Part shown: piece by piece, positions 43,489-52,299 of the stretch | Numbering within the stretch: the first letter of the stretch is position 1 | Layout of the letters: each line of letters starts with the position of its first letter | Source of the DNA: LMUY01 sp965199165 | Lineage (GTDB): Bacteria > Pseudomonadota > Alphaproteobacteria > Acetobacterales > Acetobacteraceae | Reading direction: 5' to 3' | Assembly (NCBI GenBank): GCA_965199165.1 | Contig: OZ240681.1 | Coordinates: 5,084,001 to 5,148,000 of the forward strand | DNA: 64,000 nucleotides | Made by a program: the position numbers and the translations under genes | Notes under the pieces: model-generated | Seen by the model: the letters and a program-made list of their open reading frames with translations, nothing else | Told to the model about the DNA's origin: nothing | The model's database searches: none

Positions 43489-44624
43489 CCTATCTCGAAA
43501 CTCACCGGTCTTTCGGGGGCGGTGAGATGCCGCGCCGCCCATGCGGCGCAGGCTGCGATGGCTGTAGCCGGGTCGACCCCGGGCACAGGCACGATGACGG
43601 CACGCAAGCGCGGCTCGGGCAAGGTGCTGTCGAGCGTGACCCGGCACGCCGACACCATCGCTTGGTTGAGCAGCCGCGACGCGACGCGGTCAGGGAAGAC
43701 ATTGACGCCGGCCACCTGAACCGCACCGTCGATCCGCTCCACGGGCCGGATCAACCGTTCACTTTCCCAGACCGCGCGATCGGGCAAAGCGATTTCGGCC
43801 TCTGTGGAGATGTCCTCGATCGACCCTTCGCCGCTGCCCCGCCGCCAGCGCGGAAGGAGCGCGAACGGCAAGTCCGGATCGCTGCGAAATGCTATTCCCC
43901 CCGTTTCCGAGCTTCCATAGATGTCGACCACCTGCGCCGCGCCATACGATCGTACTGCCCTGTGCGTGTCAGCGGGAAGGCTGGAGGTGGCGCTGACCAC
44001 GCGCAGACCGCGCGGCAGATCGGCGGCCTGGCGCAACAGGCCAGCGAGGCCGGTCGGGAAACCCACGAGCAGATCCGTCGGAAGCAAAGTCGCGCGCACT
44101 GCGCCCGGACTCATCATGCGAACGTCAAGCACGGGGCAACCGGTCACCTCCGGCAGCAGCACCGCGAATAAGAACCCGTAGATGTGGTGCGCCGCGACGG
44201 TCTGAACGACGCGCGCGCATCCCGGGAAGACGCCGCTCCAGAACTGCGCTTCTTCATGCAACGCCACCATCGCCTGTCTGCACAGCTTCGGCCGGCCCGT
44301 CGTTCCTGAGGTCGCGAATGTAAAGCCGTCGATGGCGCCGCCTGCGAGGGCCTCGGCCACGATCCGGGACCAGCCGCCGAGAGTGGGCTCGCTCAACAGC
44401 CGGTTTTCGTCGCCCGCTTCATGCAGGCGAAAGAAGCGGCCGACCACCTCGGAGCTCGCCAGCAGTTCCAGGCTGTCGAGGGCCACGCCATCCGGCCCCA
44501 GCGACGTGGCGGCATCCCAGGCAGCCGAGTCCCAGGCGCGGCCGGTGCCGATCGTGGCACGCTCCGCGGCGACCAGAGATGCGACGACGCGCAAGATCGC
44601 GCGCTCAGACAAAACGGCACGCAT
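43485..44624 (-). CDS. pcl: 4-coumarate--CoA ligase, photoactive-yellow-protein activation family
   Basis: A 379-residue AMP-forming ligase. The AMP-binding motif is FTFATSGTTGRPKLC (about 101-115) and the second core is DIYGSSETGGIAFRS. The C-terminal lid domain is short (GAVQVAGVNVFPDRVASRLL). The N-terminus has a carrier-protein-like segment, SLGPDGVALDSLELL with Ser51. In known photoactive yellow protein systems this enzyme family activates p-coumarate as the CoA thioester so that it can be attached to the PYP cysteine. It lies 18 bp downstream of the PYP gene in the same direction, which fixes the call. No tyrosine ammonia-lyase gene is seen in the window. Confidence 0.88.
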   Translation of the reverse strand: MRAVLSERAILRVVASLVAAERATIGTGRAWDSAAWDAATSLGPDGVALDSLELLASSEVVGRFFRLHEAGDENRLLSEPTLGGWSRIVAEALAGGAIDGFTFATSGTTGRPKLCRQAMVALHEEAQFWSGVFPGCARVVQTVAAHHIYGFLFAVLLPEVTGCPVLDVRMMSPGAVRATLLPTDLLVGFPTGLAGLLRQAADLPRGLRVVSATSSLPADTHRAVRSYGAAQVVDIYGSSETGGIAFRSDPDLPFALLPRWRRGSGEGSIEDISTEAEIALPDRAVWESERLIRPVERIDGAVQVAGVNVFPDRVASRLLNQAMVSACRVTLDSTLPEPRLRAVIVPVPGVDPATAIAACAAWAARHLTAPERPVSFEIG

Positions 44625-44642
44625 GGCGGGGCTAGTCTCCCG

Positions 44643-45032
44643 TCACTCGACGATCTTCGTGAAGATCCAGCACCCGCCGCCGGTCGCTGCCAAGACGCGA
44701 ACATGCAAATCGACATCGCGCGTGCCGCTCGGCAGATCCGCCATATGGTCGAACGAGAGGTCCAGCGTACCGCGAGCCAAAGCCTCATCGATCCGGCCTC
44801 GGCATCTGGCCGTGTTCAGGCAAGGTGCAATCTCAAGAAAAAACGGGCGACCCTGCGTTTCCTTTCTGTAGCCGGACAATTGCCGCTCGACCTCGCTGTA
44901 GAAAGCGACTTCGTAGTTCGGATCGAGCTTGAGCACGCCGAACGGCAGTGCATTGATCTGGTCGGCCGTCAGCGTTTCAATGGCGGCTGCCAAATCCGGC
45001 GAATCGACGTCCAGGCCAGGCGGGGCGTTCAT
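44643..45032 (-). CDS. pyp: Photoactive yellow protein (blue-light photoreceptor, PAS fold)
   Basis: A 129-residue single-domain PAS protein, close to the 125 residues of Halorhodospira PYP. LPFGVLKLDPNYEVAFYSEVERQLSGY and GRPFFLEIAPCLNT align with the PYP core. Cys71 in APC is the chromophore-binding Cys69, Tyr45 and Glu49 correspond to Tyr42 and Glu46 that hydrogen-bond the p-coumaroyl ring, and Ser53 replaces Thr50. The usual Arg52 is Tyr55, which is a notable change. The C-terminal CWIFTKIVE matches YWVFVKRV. ATG 45032 has GGGAG 8 nt upstream; an in-frame ATG at 45080 lacks one. It lies 25 bp after the hybrid kinase gene. Confidence 0.9.
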   Translation of the reverse strand: MNAPPGLDVDSPDLAAAIETLTADQINALPFGVLKLDPNYEVAFYSEVERQLSGYRKETQGRPFFLEIAPCLNTARCRGRIDEALARGTLDLSFDHMADLPSGTRDVDLHVRVLAATGGGCWIFTKIVE

Positions 45033-45057
45033 GACTGAAACTCCCGTGCCGAGGTCG

Positions 45058-48000
45058 TCATGCCAGTTCTCCTGTTGCATCGGTAAATACGGCGATGCCG
45101 ATGAGGTGGGTTACGGTCTCGCCATCCTCCGATACCGGCAGGACGAGGCGCTCGAAAATCAAAGGCGAGCCGTCACCGAAGTCAAAGCGGGCACCCTGAT
45201 AGACCCCAGAGCGGTCCCGCATGCAACGACGATATGTGGCATGCAACTCTCCCACGATATCGTCGGTGTCGAGACTGTTGTCGATGACCACCCCATCCAG
45301 TTGGCGACCGAGCCGCCCGGTCAGCGCAAATCCGACCGAGACAAACCGGAACGTGGGCGGCGAATGGCTTTCCACACTGACAAGAAAACTATTCGGGCCG
45401 AGGCCGAAACGCGCGGGATCAATCTGCGAAAGGCTTGGCAGAGCCTCCCCGGGAAGACCCTGTGTCTGCCAGTTCAGGTAGAAGCGGCGCAGCGCCGGGG
45501 TCTTCAGCCGTTGCATCAACCGGCTGCGCGCATCGTTCGCGGGACTCGATCGTCCTAACAGCTGCGCTATGGAAGCAGCCATCGCCCCCATGGAAAACGG
45601 CTTGACGAGCACCGTCTCGCCGGCAAGGTCGCCGCCCGTGTCACCCTTGGTCATGAACAGAACAGGCAGTTCCGGCCAGTCCGTGCGCAGGGACAGTGCC
45701 AGCGTGGGGCCGCTTGCGAAGGGCAGCAGCACGTCGGTCACCAGAAGATCGAGCCGCCTCAATGTGCGGACGAGGGCGAGTGCCGCCTCCGCACTCCTTG
45801 CCTCGAGCACGACGTAGCCAAGGTCGCGCAGATACACGGCGAGCACCTGGCGCAGCGAATCGTCATGATCGACGATCAACACCCTGGCGTTGCCATGCAG
45901 ACAGGGTTCGGCCGCCAGCGCCGCATCCGCTCCGTTGCCGGCGACGCCGAGCGGCGCGCGCGGCAGAATGATCTCGATGCTCGTGCCGACGCTGAGCTCA
46001 CTCTCGATGCGGACACAGCCATCCTGGCGGCCTGCGAACCCGCTGACCATGGCGAGCCCGAGGCCGGTCCCCTGGCCCTCGGGCTTTGTCGTGAAAAAAG
46101 CCTCCGTCGCACGCGCCACGATCTCCGGCGGCATGCCGACGCCCGTATCGGAGACCGCGATCGAGACATAGTCACCGGCGGGAAGCTGGGGAGGCAGTTC
46201 CGTGGACTGAAGATTTCGCGCAAATGATCGTGATCCTGCCGTCCGCCTCCATGGCATCTCGCGCATTCACGGCGAGGTTGAGCAATGCCACTTCCAGTTC
46301 ATAGGGATCGGCAAGGACATGGCTGATATCATCGGCAACTTCGAACTCGCATCGCATCTTGACGCCGACTGCGTGACGCAGCAGATCGGCGGCCTCGGGA
46401 AGCATCCTGGCAAGGTCGATGACCTTGGGCGCCGACTTCTCCCGACGGACGAAGGACATCAACTGACTGACGAGCCTCGTCGCGCGATCGACCGCCTTCT
46501 CGCCCTGGTCGATGATAGCAAGTCCGACCGAATCATCGGTGCGCGCACGCAGCAACGTATAGCTGCCGCTGATCGCCATCAGAACGTTGTTGAAATCATG
46601 CGCAACGCCACTGGTGAGCTGGCCCAGCGCCTCGAGTTTCTGAACCTGCAGGAGGTTGGTCTGGATTTCCTCGCGCCGACGCATTTCGGCCGCAAGTTCA
46701 TGGGCTGCGTCCTCAAGCGCGCGGGTGCGCGCCTGGACGAGACGTTCAAGCTCATCACGCGATTGCTTGAGCACCTGCCGCGCCTCGACGAGCTCGGTGA
46801 TGTCCGTGCTCGTTCCGAACCATGTTTCTATCTTGCCCGCGGCATTGCGCACCGGCAGCGCGCGCGCCAGCACCCAGCGGTAGACGCCGTCATAGCGGCG
46901 CAGGCGATGCTCCCTCTCGAACGGCTGGCCGGTGATGAGCGATTGGAGTCTCATCTCTTGGGAAAGCTCGCGATCTTCGGGATGCACGAGTTCATGCCAG
47001 GGAATTAACTTGAAGCCGAAGGAGACTCCGAGGAAGTCGAGGAAGCGCGCATTGGAATAGAGGGTGTTGCCCTCGGCGTCGGACGCCCAGATCATCTGCG
47101 GCATCGTGTCCGCGAGCGTTCTGAACCTCGCCTCGCTTTCCGCGAGTTTCTCGAGCGACCGCTTCCTTTCGGTGATGTCGCGGCCTTCCGGCAGCAGGAA
47201 GACGATGGCCTGCGACGAGTCCCTGATCGGGCGGATGCTGAAGTCCAAGATCGCCGGACGATTTTCGGCGGCACTCACCTCGACTTCATAGTGAACCGGC
47301 GTGCCCGCGGCTGCCTCGGCGATGGCACCCTTCAGCCGCTCGGGCGCGTGCGGATCGGGGGATCGCGTCCACCAAGGTGTTTCCCAGAGCGGCCGCCCGA
47401 TGATTGCCTCCCGCGGGACACCGGCAAACCTGATCGCAGCCTGGTTGGCTTCCAGGACGATGCCATCGGGGGAGAGCACACCCATCAACTGGAACGTCGT
47501 ATCGAACACGGCGCGGAACCTTGCCTCGCTGTCTGCGAGCGCGGTTTCCGCCCGCGTGCGTTCGACCGCCGCCCAGGTCCGCTCGGCAACCTCGTCGGCC
47601 AGGCGTTCGTCGGCCGTCGTCCATTCACGCGGGACACGCTGATGCACGAACAAGACAGCCTGCAACCGGCCATCCTTCACAAGCGGAACCGCGATGGAGG
47701 CCCGATGATGGTCGGCGGCGAAGGTCGCCGCCACCTCCGCGGAGACCTGCGCAAGCGGTTCCGTATCCGTATTCGCGTAGCTGACGGTCGTGCCGCGGCG
47801 GAGCAGGGCCACGATCGGCGCACCATAGTCCTTCAACCGGCGGCGGCCCGTCCGGCTCGGCATGTCGCCCGCGACCCAGTCCTCGCGGAAGAGCACGTAT
47901 TCCCCATCCGAGGAAATCTCCGCATAGCCGACCCTGTCCGCTTCGAGATGAGTTCCGAGAAGGAAGGCGGCTTCCCGCATGATCCTGTGCGCATCCTTGA

Positions 48001-48202
48001 GCGGGCTGATCCGGTCGGAGAGCCTCAGCAGAAAGACGTGGTTGGCGGCATCGACCGCATCCGGCGTGATCTCCTGGAATTGCCGAAGGGCGTGGCGGAT
48101 CACCTCGCTCGCGCTCCGGTAGCGGCCGGAGGCAACACGCTCCCCAACATAGGCTGTCAGTTCCGGTGTCAGCGAAACATTCAGGGCGGCACGGGAGGGC
48201 AT
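45058..48202 (-). pseudogene. Hybrid histidine kinase (RHH-GAF-PAS-PAS-HK-REC-PAS), one apparent frameshift
   Basis: The encoded protein has about 1,047 residues. Residues 1-45 are a ParD-like ribbon-helix-helix (LNVSLTPELTAYVGERVASGRYRSASEVIRHALRQFQE). A GAF domain (about 65-215), two PAS domains (225-345, 350-470) and a helical linker follow. Next come the phospho-acceptor helix (SGVAHDFNNVLMAI) and an ATPase domain whose N box (LNLAVNARDAMEADGRIT) is in one frame and whose G boxes (VSDTGVGMPPE, GQGTGLGLAMVSG) are in the next, so one extra base near 46220-46230 breaks it. A receiver domain (LLVTDVLLP) and a C-terminal PAS-like domain end it. It heads the operon with pyp and pcl. There is no membrane segment. 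The break may be a sequence error. Confidence 0.82.
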
Positions 48203-48640
48203 AGGTCGATCCCGCAGAAGGTGGGCAGGTAGCAATCTTTGCTACCCTTTGAAACGCATGGCCAGCGGAATTTGCGGCTTCATTGCCTCTCTGAACTGAT
48301 GTTTTGTTAATGTAACCATAAGCATGAAGTCCGGCCGGTGGCTGGCGGACCCCATGCGGCGTTGCTTCGATCAACGGCTCCTCGATGAGCCGTGTGAACA
48401 CGATACCCGGGGTATTCCGCTCATGCCGCAGAGACGCCAGGTCGATTTTGCTGCGCAACAACCCCTGGGCGAGATCTACGAAGCGATGCCTCCCAGGTAT
48501 GGGGACCCAGAAACAAAGTCTTTTTGCCTTGATGCGGCGAGGTCTACTGCGCCCGCAGGCCGGCAGATCGTCCGCTCCTGTGAGCGGCGACCGCGGCGCC
48601 ACCCGGCGGCAGCCGCGCCGACTATAAAAGGAAAGACATC
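48203..48640. other. 438-bp divergent promoter region of the kinase-pyp operon and SDR gene
   Basis: No convincing gene. The part near 48290-48325 is AT-rich (TTTTGTTAATGTAACCATAAGC) compared with its surroundings and is the likeliest promoter area for the leftward kinase-pyp-pcl operon. The right end carries AAGGAAAG just before the SDR start. No perfect operator-like repeat longer than 8 bp was noticed. Confidence 0.45.
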
Positions 48641-49387
48641 ATGGATACGCCCGTCGTTCTGATTACCGGTGCCCTCACCGGCATCGCCCGCGCGACCGCC
48701 TCTGCTTTCGCGCAGAGCGGTGCGAAGGTGGTCGTCTCCGGCCGCCACGACGACGCCGGCCGCGCGCTCGCCGCCGAGTTGCGCGGCGCCGGCGCGGAGG
48801 CCGAGTTCATCCGCGCCGATGTGCGGCATGAGGCGGATGTCCGTGCCCTGGTCGACGAGACGGTGGCGCGCTTCGGGCGCCTGGACATCGCGATCAACGC
48901 CGCCGGCACCGAGGGCAAGCCCGGCCCGGCCGTCGACCAGACCGCCGAGAGCTACGCCGCGACCTTCGACACCAATGTGCTCGGCACCATCCTGAGCATG
49001 AAGCACGAGCTGCGCATCATGCAGGCGCAGGGCCGCGGCAGCATCGTCAACATCTCCTCCACCTTCGGGCATGAGGGCGGGGCGGGCGCATCGGTCTACG
49101 CCGCCAGCAAGCACGCGGTCGAAGGCCTGACGAAGTCGGTGGCGCTTGAAGCCGCCCAGTTTGGCGTCCGCGTGAACGCCGTGGCGCCCGGCCCCATCCA
49201 GACCGCCATGCTGGATCGTTTCACGGGCGGCGAGGACGGCAAAGCCTACCTCGCCACCCTCAACCCGCAGAAGCGCATCGGCCGGCCGGAGGAGGTTGCC
49301 AACGCCATCCTCTACATCGCATCCGATGGGGCAAGTTTCGTCACCGGTCACATCCTCACCGTCGATGGCGGCAAGTCGGCCGGCTAG
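48641..49387 (+). CDS. SDR family oxidoreductase
   Basis: A 248-residue classical short-chain dehydrogenase. The cofactor motif is TGALTGIA rather than TGxxxGIG (the last Gly is Ala). AINAAGTEG gives the NAG-type motif, and the catalytic Ser/Tyr/Lys are in NISSTFGHEGGAGASVYAASKHA. The end, GASFVTGHILTVDGGKSAG, is the usual SDR C-terminus. The ATG has AAGGAAAG 7 nt upstream. The substrate is unknown. It is divergent from the photoreceptor operon and followed 35 bp later by the DUF427 gene. Confidence 0.88.
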   Translation: MDTPVVLITGALTGIARATASAFAQSGAKVVVSGRHDDAGRALAAELRGAGAEAEFIRADVRHEADVRALVDETVARFGRLDIAINAAGTEGKPGPAVDQTAESYAATFDTNVLGTILSMKHELRIMQAQGRGSIVNISSTFGHEGGAGASVYAASKHAVEGLTKSVALEAAQFGVRVNAVAPGPIQTAMLDRFTGGEDGKAYLATLNPQKRIGRPEEVANAILYIASDGASFVTGHILTVDGGKSAG

Positions 49388-49422
49388 GATAGACTGCGCG
49401 GACGCATTCAAGGAGCACGATC

Positions 49423-49803
49423 ATGAGTGACAGAATCGAGAAAGTTCCCGGGCCCGACCATCCCATCACCATCGAGCCCAATCCGAACCGCGTCGTGGTG
49501 ATGCTCGGCGGCCATACGCTTGCGAAGACGAGCCACGCGCTGACCCTGCGGGAAGCGAGCTATCCGGCCGTCCAATACATTCCGCGCGCCGATGTCGACA
49601 TGGCGCTGCTCGCCCGGAGCGCGCACACGACCTACTGCCCCTACAAGGGCGACTGCTCCTACTACAGCCTGCCCGAGGCCGCCGAGCGCGGAGAGAACGC
49701 GGTCTGGACGTATGAGGCGCCGTTTTCCGCTGTCGCCGCGATCAAGGATCACCTGGCCTTCTACCCGGACCGCGTCGCAATAAAGGAGGACCGCCTGCCG
49801 TAG
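49423..49803 (+). CDS. DUF427 domain-containing protein
   Basis: A 126-residue protein. HPITIEPNPNRVVVMLGGHTLAKTSHALTLREASYPAVQYIPRADVDM and TYCPYKGDCSYYSL (with the conserved Cys pair around CPYKGDC) are the DUF427 signature, followed by WTYEAPFSAVAAIKDHLAFYPDRV. The fold is a small beta-tent, and function is unknown. An AAGGAG ribosome binding site precedes the ATG. Likely co-transcribed with the upstream SDR. Confidence 0.92.
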   Translation: MSDRIEKVPGPDHPITIEPNPNRVVVMLGGHTLAKTSHALTLREASYPAVQYIPRADVDMALLARSAHTTYCPYKGDCSYYSLPEAAERGENAVWTYEAPFSAVAAIKDHLAFYPDRVAIKEDRLP

Positions 49804-49864
49804 CAACGACATGATCGGCGGGGCATAGAGGTGGCCGTACCCCGCCCGAGCCGCAGGAGCCACC

Positions 49865-51082
49865 GTGCCCACTCCTATCGCCTCCATCGTGCCGGCGCTC
49901 CTCGGCGTCCTCATCGCCGAGGTCGCCCTTGGCATGATGACGACGCTCATCCCGCTCGACCTGACCGCGCATGGCGTGCCTGACGGCGTCATCGGCGCCG
50001 TCGGCTCCGCCTACTTCCTTGGCTTCCTGCTCGGCACGCTGACCTGCGCGCGGCTGGTACGCGCCGTCGGCCATATCCGCGCCTTCACCGTCTTTCTGGC
50101 GCTCGGCGCGGATTGCGCCCTGTTGATGACCGTGACCGACCGGCCGCTGGTCTGGGCGGGGCTGCGGCTCATCATGGGCTGGCAGCTCAGCGGCATGTTC
50201 CTGGTCGCCGAAAGCTGGCTCAACGACAAGACCGACAATGCCAACCGCGGCAGGACCTTCGGTGCTTATCTGCTTGTCTCCTGGGGCGGCGCCGCGCTCG
50301 GTCCCCTCGCTTACGGCCTGCTGAGGGACACCGACCGTTCGCTGATCATGGTCGGCCTCGCCTTCGCCACGGCGCTGGTGCCGATGGCGCTGACCCCCGT
50401 CTCGAACCCGCCGCTCGGCGAGCGCCGCCGCTTCACCCTCAGGCAGTTGTTCAACACCTCTCCGATGGGGGCGACCTGCGTCATCGCCTCCGGCCTCGTG
50501 AACAGCTCCTTCTATACCCTCTCGCCGCTCTACCTCGAGCACCACGGGCACAGCCCGCATCAGATCCCGAGCTTCCTCTCGGCCGCCCTGGTCGCGGCGC
50601 TCGTCGTGCAATACCCAGTCGGCATGGCCGCGGACCGCTTCGGCCGGCGGCCGATGACGGTTGTGGCTCTGAGCCTCGCGGTCATCGTCTCGATCCTGTT
50701 CTCGTTTCTGGGCAGCGCCCCCTTCTGGGTGCTGGTGATGCTGGGCGCGATGCTGGCGGGGGTTACGGCTCCGCTCTACGGCCTCGGCGCCGGGCAGACC
50801 AATGACCGGGTCGCACGCTCCGACTATGTGGCGGCCAGCGGAGGACTGCTGTTCGGCTGGGCAGTCGGCTCCAGCGTCGGCCCGGTCGTTGCCGGCGTCA
50901 TCATGGCCCGTGCCGGGACCAACGCGCTGTTCGTCTTTCTGGCCGTGACGCTACTGGCGCTCTCGGGCTTCACTCTGCTGCGGATGCGCCAGCGCAAGGG
51001 CGTCGAGAGCGAAAGCGCCTACGTCCCGGCGCGGCGGGCGCCGTCGATCCTGCCTGAACTGGATGAGCCGCCGTCGCCCTAG
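49865..51082 (+). CDS. MFS transporter (YcaD-like)
   Basis: A 405-residue inner-membrane protein with about 12 hydrophobic segments, starting at GTG. The middle loop carries the MFS motif ADRFGRRP, and AESWLNDKTDNANRGRTFGAYLLVSWGGAALGPL is typical of the YcaD/UMF group. The substrate is unknown. The C-terminal tail is cytoplasmic and ends SILPELDEPPSP. The stop overlaps the convergent mltA stop by 4 bp. Confidence 0.85.
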   Translation: MPTPIASIVPALLGVLIAEVALGMMTTLIPLDLTAHGVPDGVIGAVGSAYFLGFLLGTLTCARLVRAVGHIRAFTVFLALGADCALLMTVTDRPLVWAGLRLIMGWQLSGMFLVAESWLNDKTDNANRGRTFGAYLLVSWGGAALGPLAYGLLRDTDRSLIMVGLAFATALVPMALTPVSNPPLGERRRFTLRQLFNTSPMGATCVIASGLVNSSFYTLSPLYLEHHGHSPHQIPSFLSAALVAALVVQYPVGMAADRFGRRPMTVVALSLAVIVSILFSFLGSAPFWVLVMLGAMLAGVTAPLYGLGAGQTNDRVARSDYVAASGGLLFGWAVGSSVGPVVAGVIMARAGTNALFVFLAVTLLALSGFTLLRMRQRKGVESESAYVPARRAPSILPELDEPPSP

Positions 51083-52299
51083 CTCGTGGGGGCCGCGGCC
51101 GGCCGAGGCAACAGCACATAGAGCTGGCCCGGGGCATCCATTGCGCCCGCGGCGCTCTCCGCCGGCGCTCCGGCACCGAAGAACAGATCGGCCCGCAGCG
51201 GGCCAGTGATCGCCGAGCCGAGATCCTGGGCGACCGTCATCCGTTGCAGCGGCGCATGGGAGACGGGGTCCGTCGTCGCCAGCCAGACCGGCGCGCCGAG
51301 GGGCAGGAAGCGGTCATCGACTGCGATCGAACGGCCGGGCGTGAGGCTTACCCCCAGCGCACCGGGCGGGCCCTGGCCCTCGGACAGCTCCGGCGCGGTG
51401 CGGAAGAACACATAGGACGGGTTGCGGTCCATGATTGCCCGTGCCCGTTCCGGATGCGCTTCCAGCCAGGCGCGGATGCTCTGCTCGGTCACGTCATTCG
51501 CCGCCAGCAGCTTGTCCCGAACCATGACGCGGCCGATGGGAACATAGGGGCGGCCGTTCTTGCCGGCATAGGTCACGCGCATCACGCTGCCGTCCGGGAG
51601 CTTGATGCGACCCGAGCCCTCGACCTGGAGGAAATAGGCGTCGACAGGATCCGCGATCCAGGCGATCGCCAGGTCGGTGGTGTTGAGCGCACCGTTCTCG
51701 ATCTGAAACCGGTCGAAGTAGGGCACGATCTGCTGGCTCTGCAGCCGGCCGACGACCGTGACGCCCGGCTGGGCGGGATCGAAGAGCCCAAGATCGAAGG
51801 TAACGAGGTCGGGCGGCAGGCCCAGCAGGGGCGTCTGATACGGCCCCTCCTGGATCGTGTCACCGGCGACCTCGGGCTCGAAGTAGCCGGTGACGGTCGC
51901 AGTCGCGCGGCCGAGCTGGGACACGCGGTAGGGCTGGAATTCGGCCTGGAAGAAGGCGCGGGCGGCGGCATCATTCGCCGGCGGCACGTCCTTGGCCTCG
52001 GCGCAGGCCGGCCCCCACTGAGCCGCCTTGCCGCCCAGCCTTGCGGCATCTCCCGATCCGCCGAGCGACTGATCGGGCGGGAAATACTGGATACGGTCGC
52101 AGCTCACCACGAAGGCGCCAAGCGCGGCCGCGGGCTTATCGGACGCCCATCCCGGCAGATCGCTGAAGGCGACAGGCTGCAAATCCATCGGCGCCTGCTG
52201 CCCTGGCCCCTGCAGCCCGGCACAGCCGGCCAGCAGGCCCAGCGACAACGCGGTCGTCAGGTCTGCGGCCCGTCTCCGCCTGATCAAGCCAAGCCTCAA
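51079..52299 (-). CDS. mltA: Membrane-bound lytic murein transglycosylase A
   Basis: A 406-residue lipoprotein (lipobox LLAGC, Cys26) with the MltA barrel domain (ATVTGYFEPEVAGDTIQEGPYQTPL) and a C-terminal 3D domain that carries the catalytic aspartates (IAVDDRFLPLGAPVWLATTDP; AQDLGSAITGPLRADLFFG). It cleaves peptidoglycan to give 1,6-anhydro-muropeptides, which feed AnmK. The start is a TTG within the tim44 stop (TTGA overlap), and a second TTG lies 12 nt on. Paired with the Tim44-domain gene, a conserved alphaproteobacterial unit. Confidence 0.93.
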   Translation of the reverse strand: MRLGLIRRRRAADLTTALSLGLLAGCAGLQGPGQQAPMDLQPVAFSDLPGWASDKPAAALGAFVVSCDRIQYFPPDQSLGGSGDAARLGGKAAQWGPACAEAKDVPPANDAAARAFFQAEFQPYRVSQLGRATATVTGYFEPEVAGDTIQEGPYQTPLLGLPPDLVTFDLGLFDPAQPGVTVVGRLQSQQIVPYFDRFQIENGALNTTDLAIAWIADPVDAYFLQVEGSGRIKLPDGSVMRVTYAGKNGRPYVPIGRVMVRDKLLAANDVTEQSIRAWLEAHPERARAIMDRNPSYVFFRTAPELSEGQGPPGALGVSLTPGRSIAVDDRFLPLGAPVWLATTDPVSHAPLQRMTVAQDLGSAITGPLRADLFFGAGAPAESAAGAMDAPGQLYVLLPRPAAAPTS

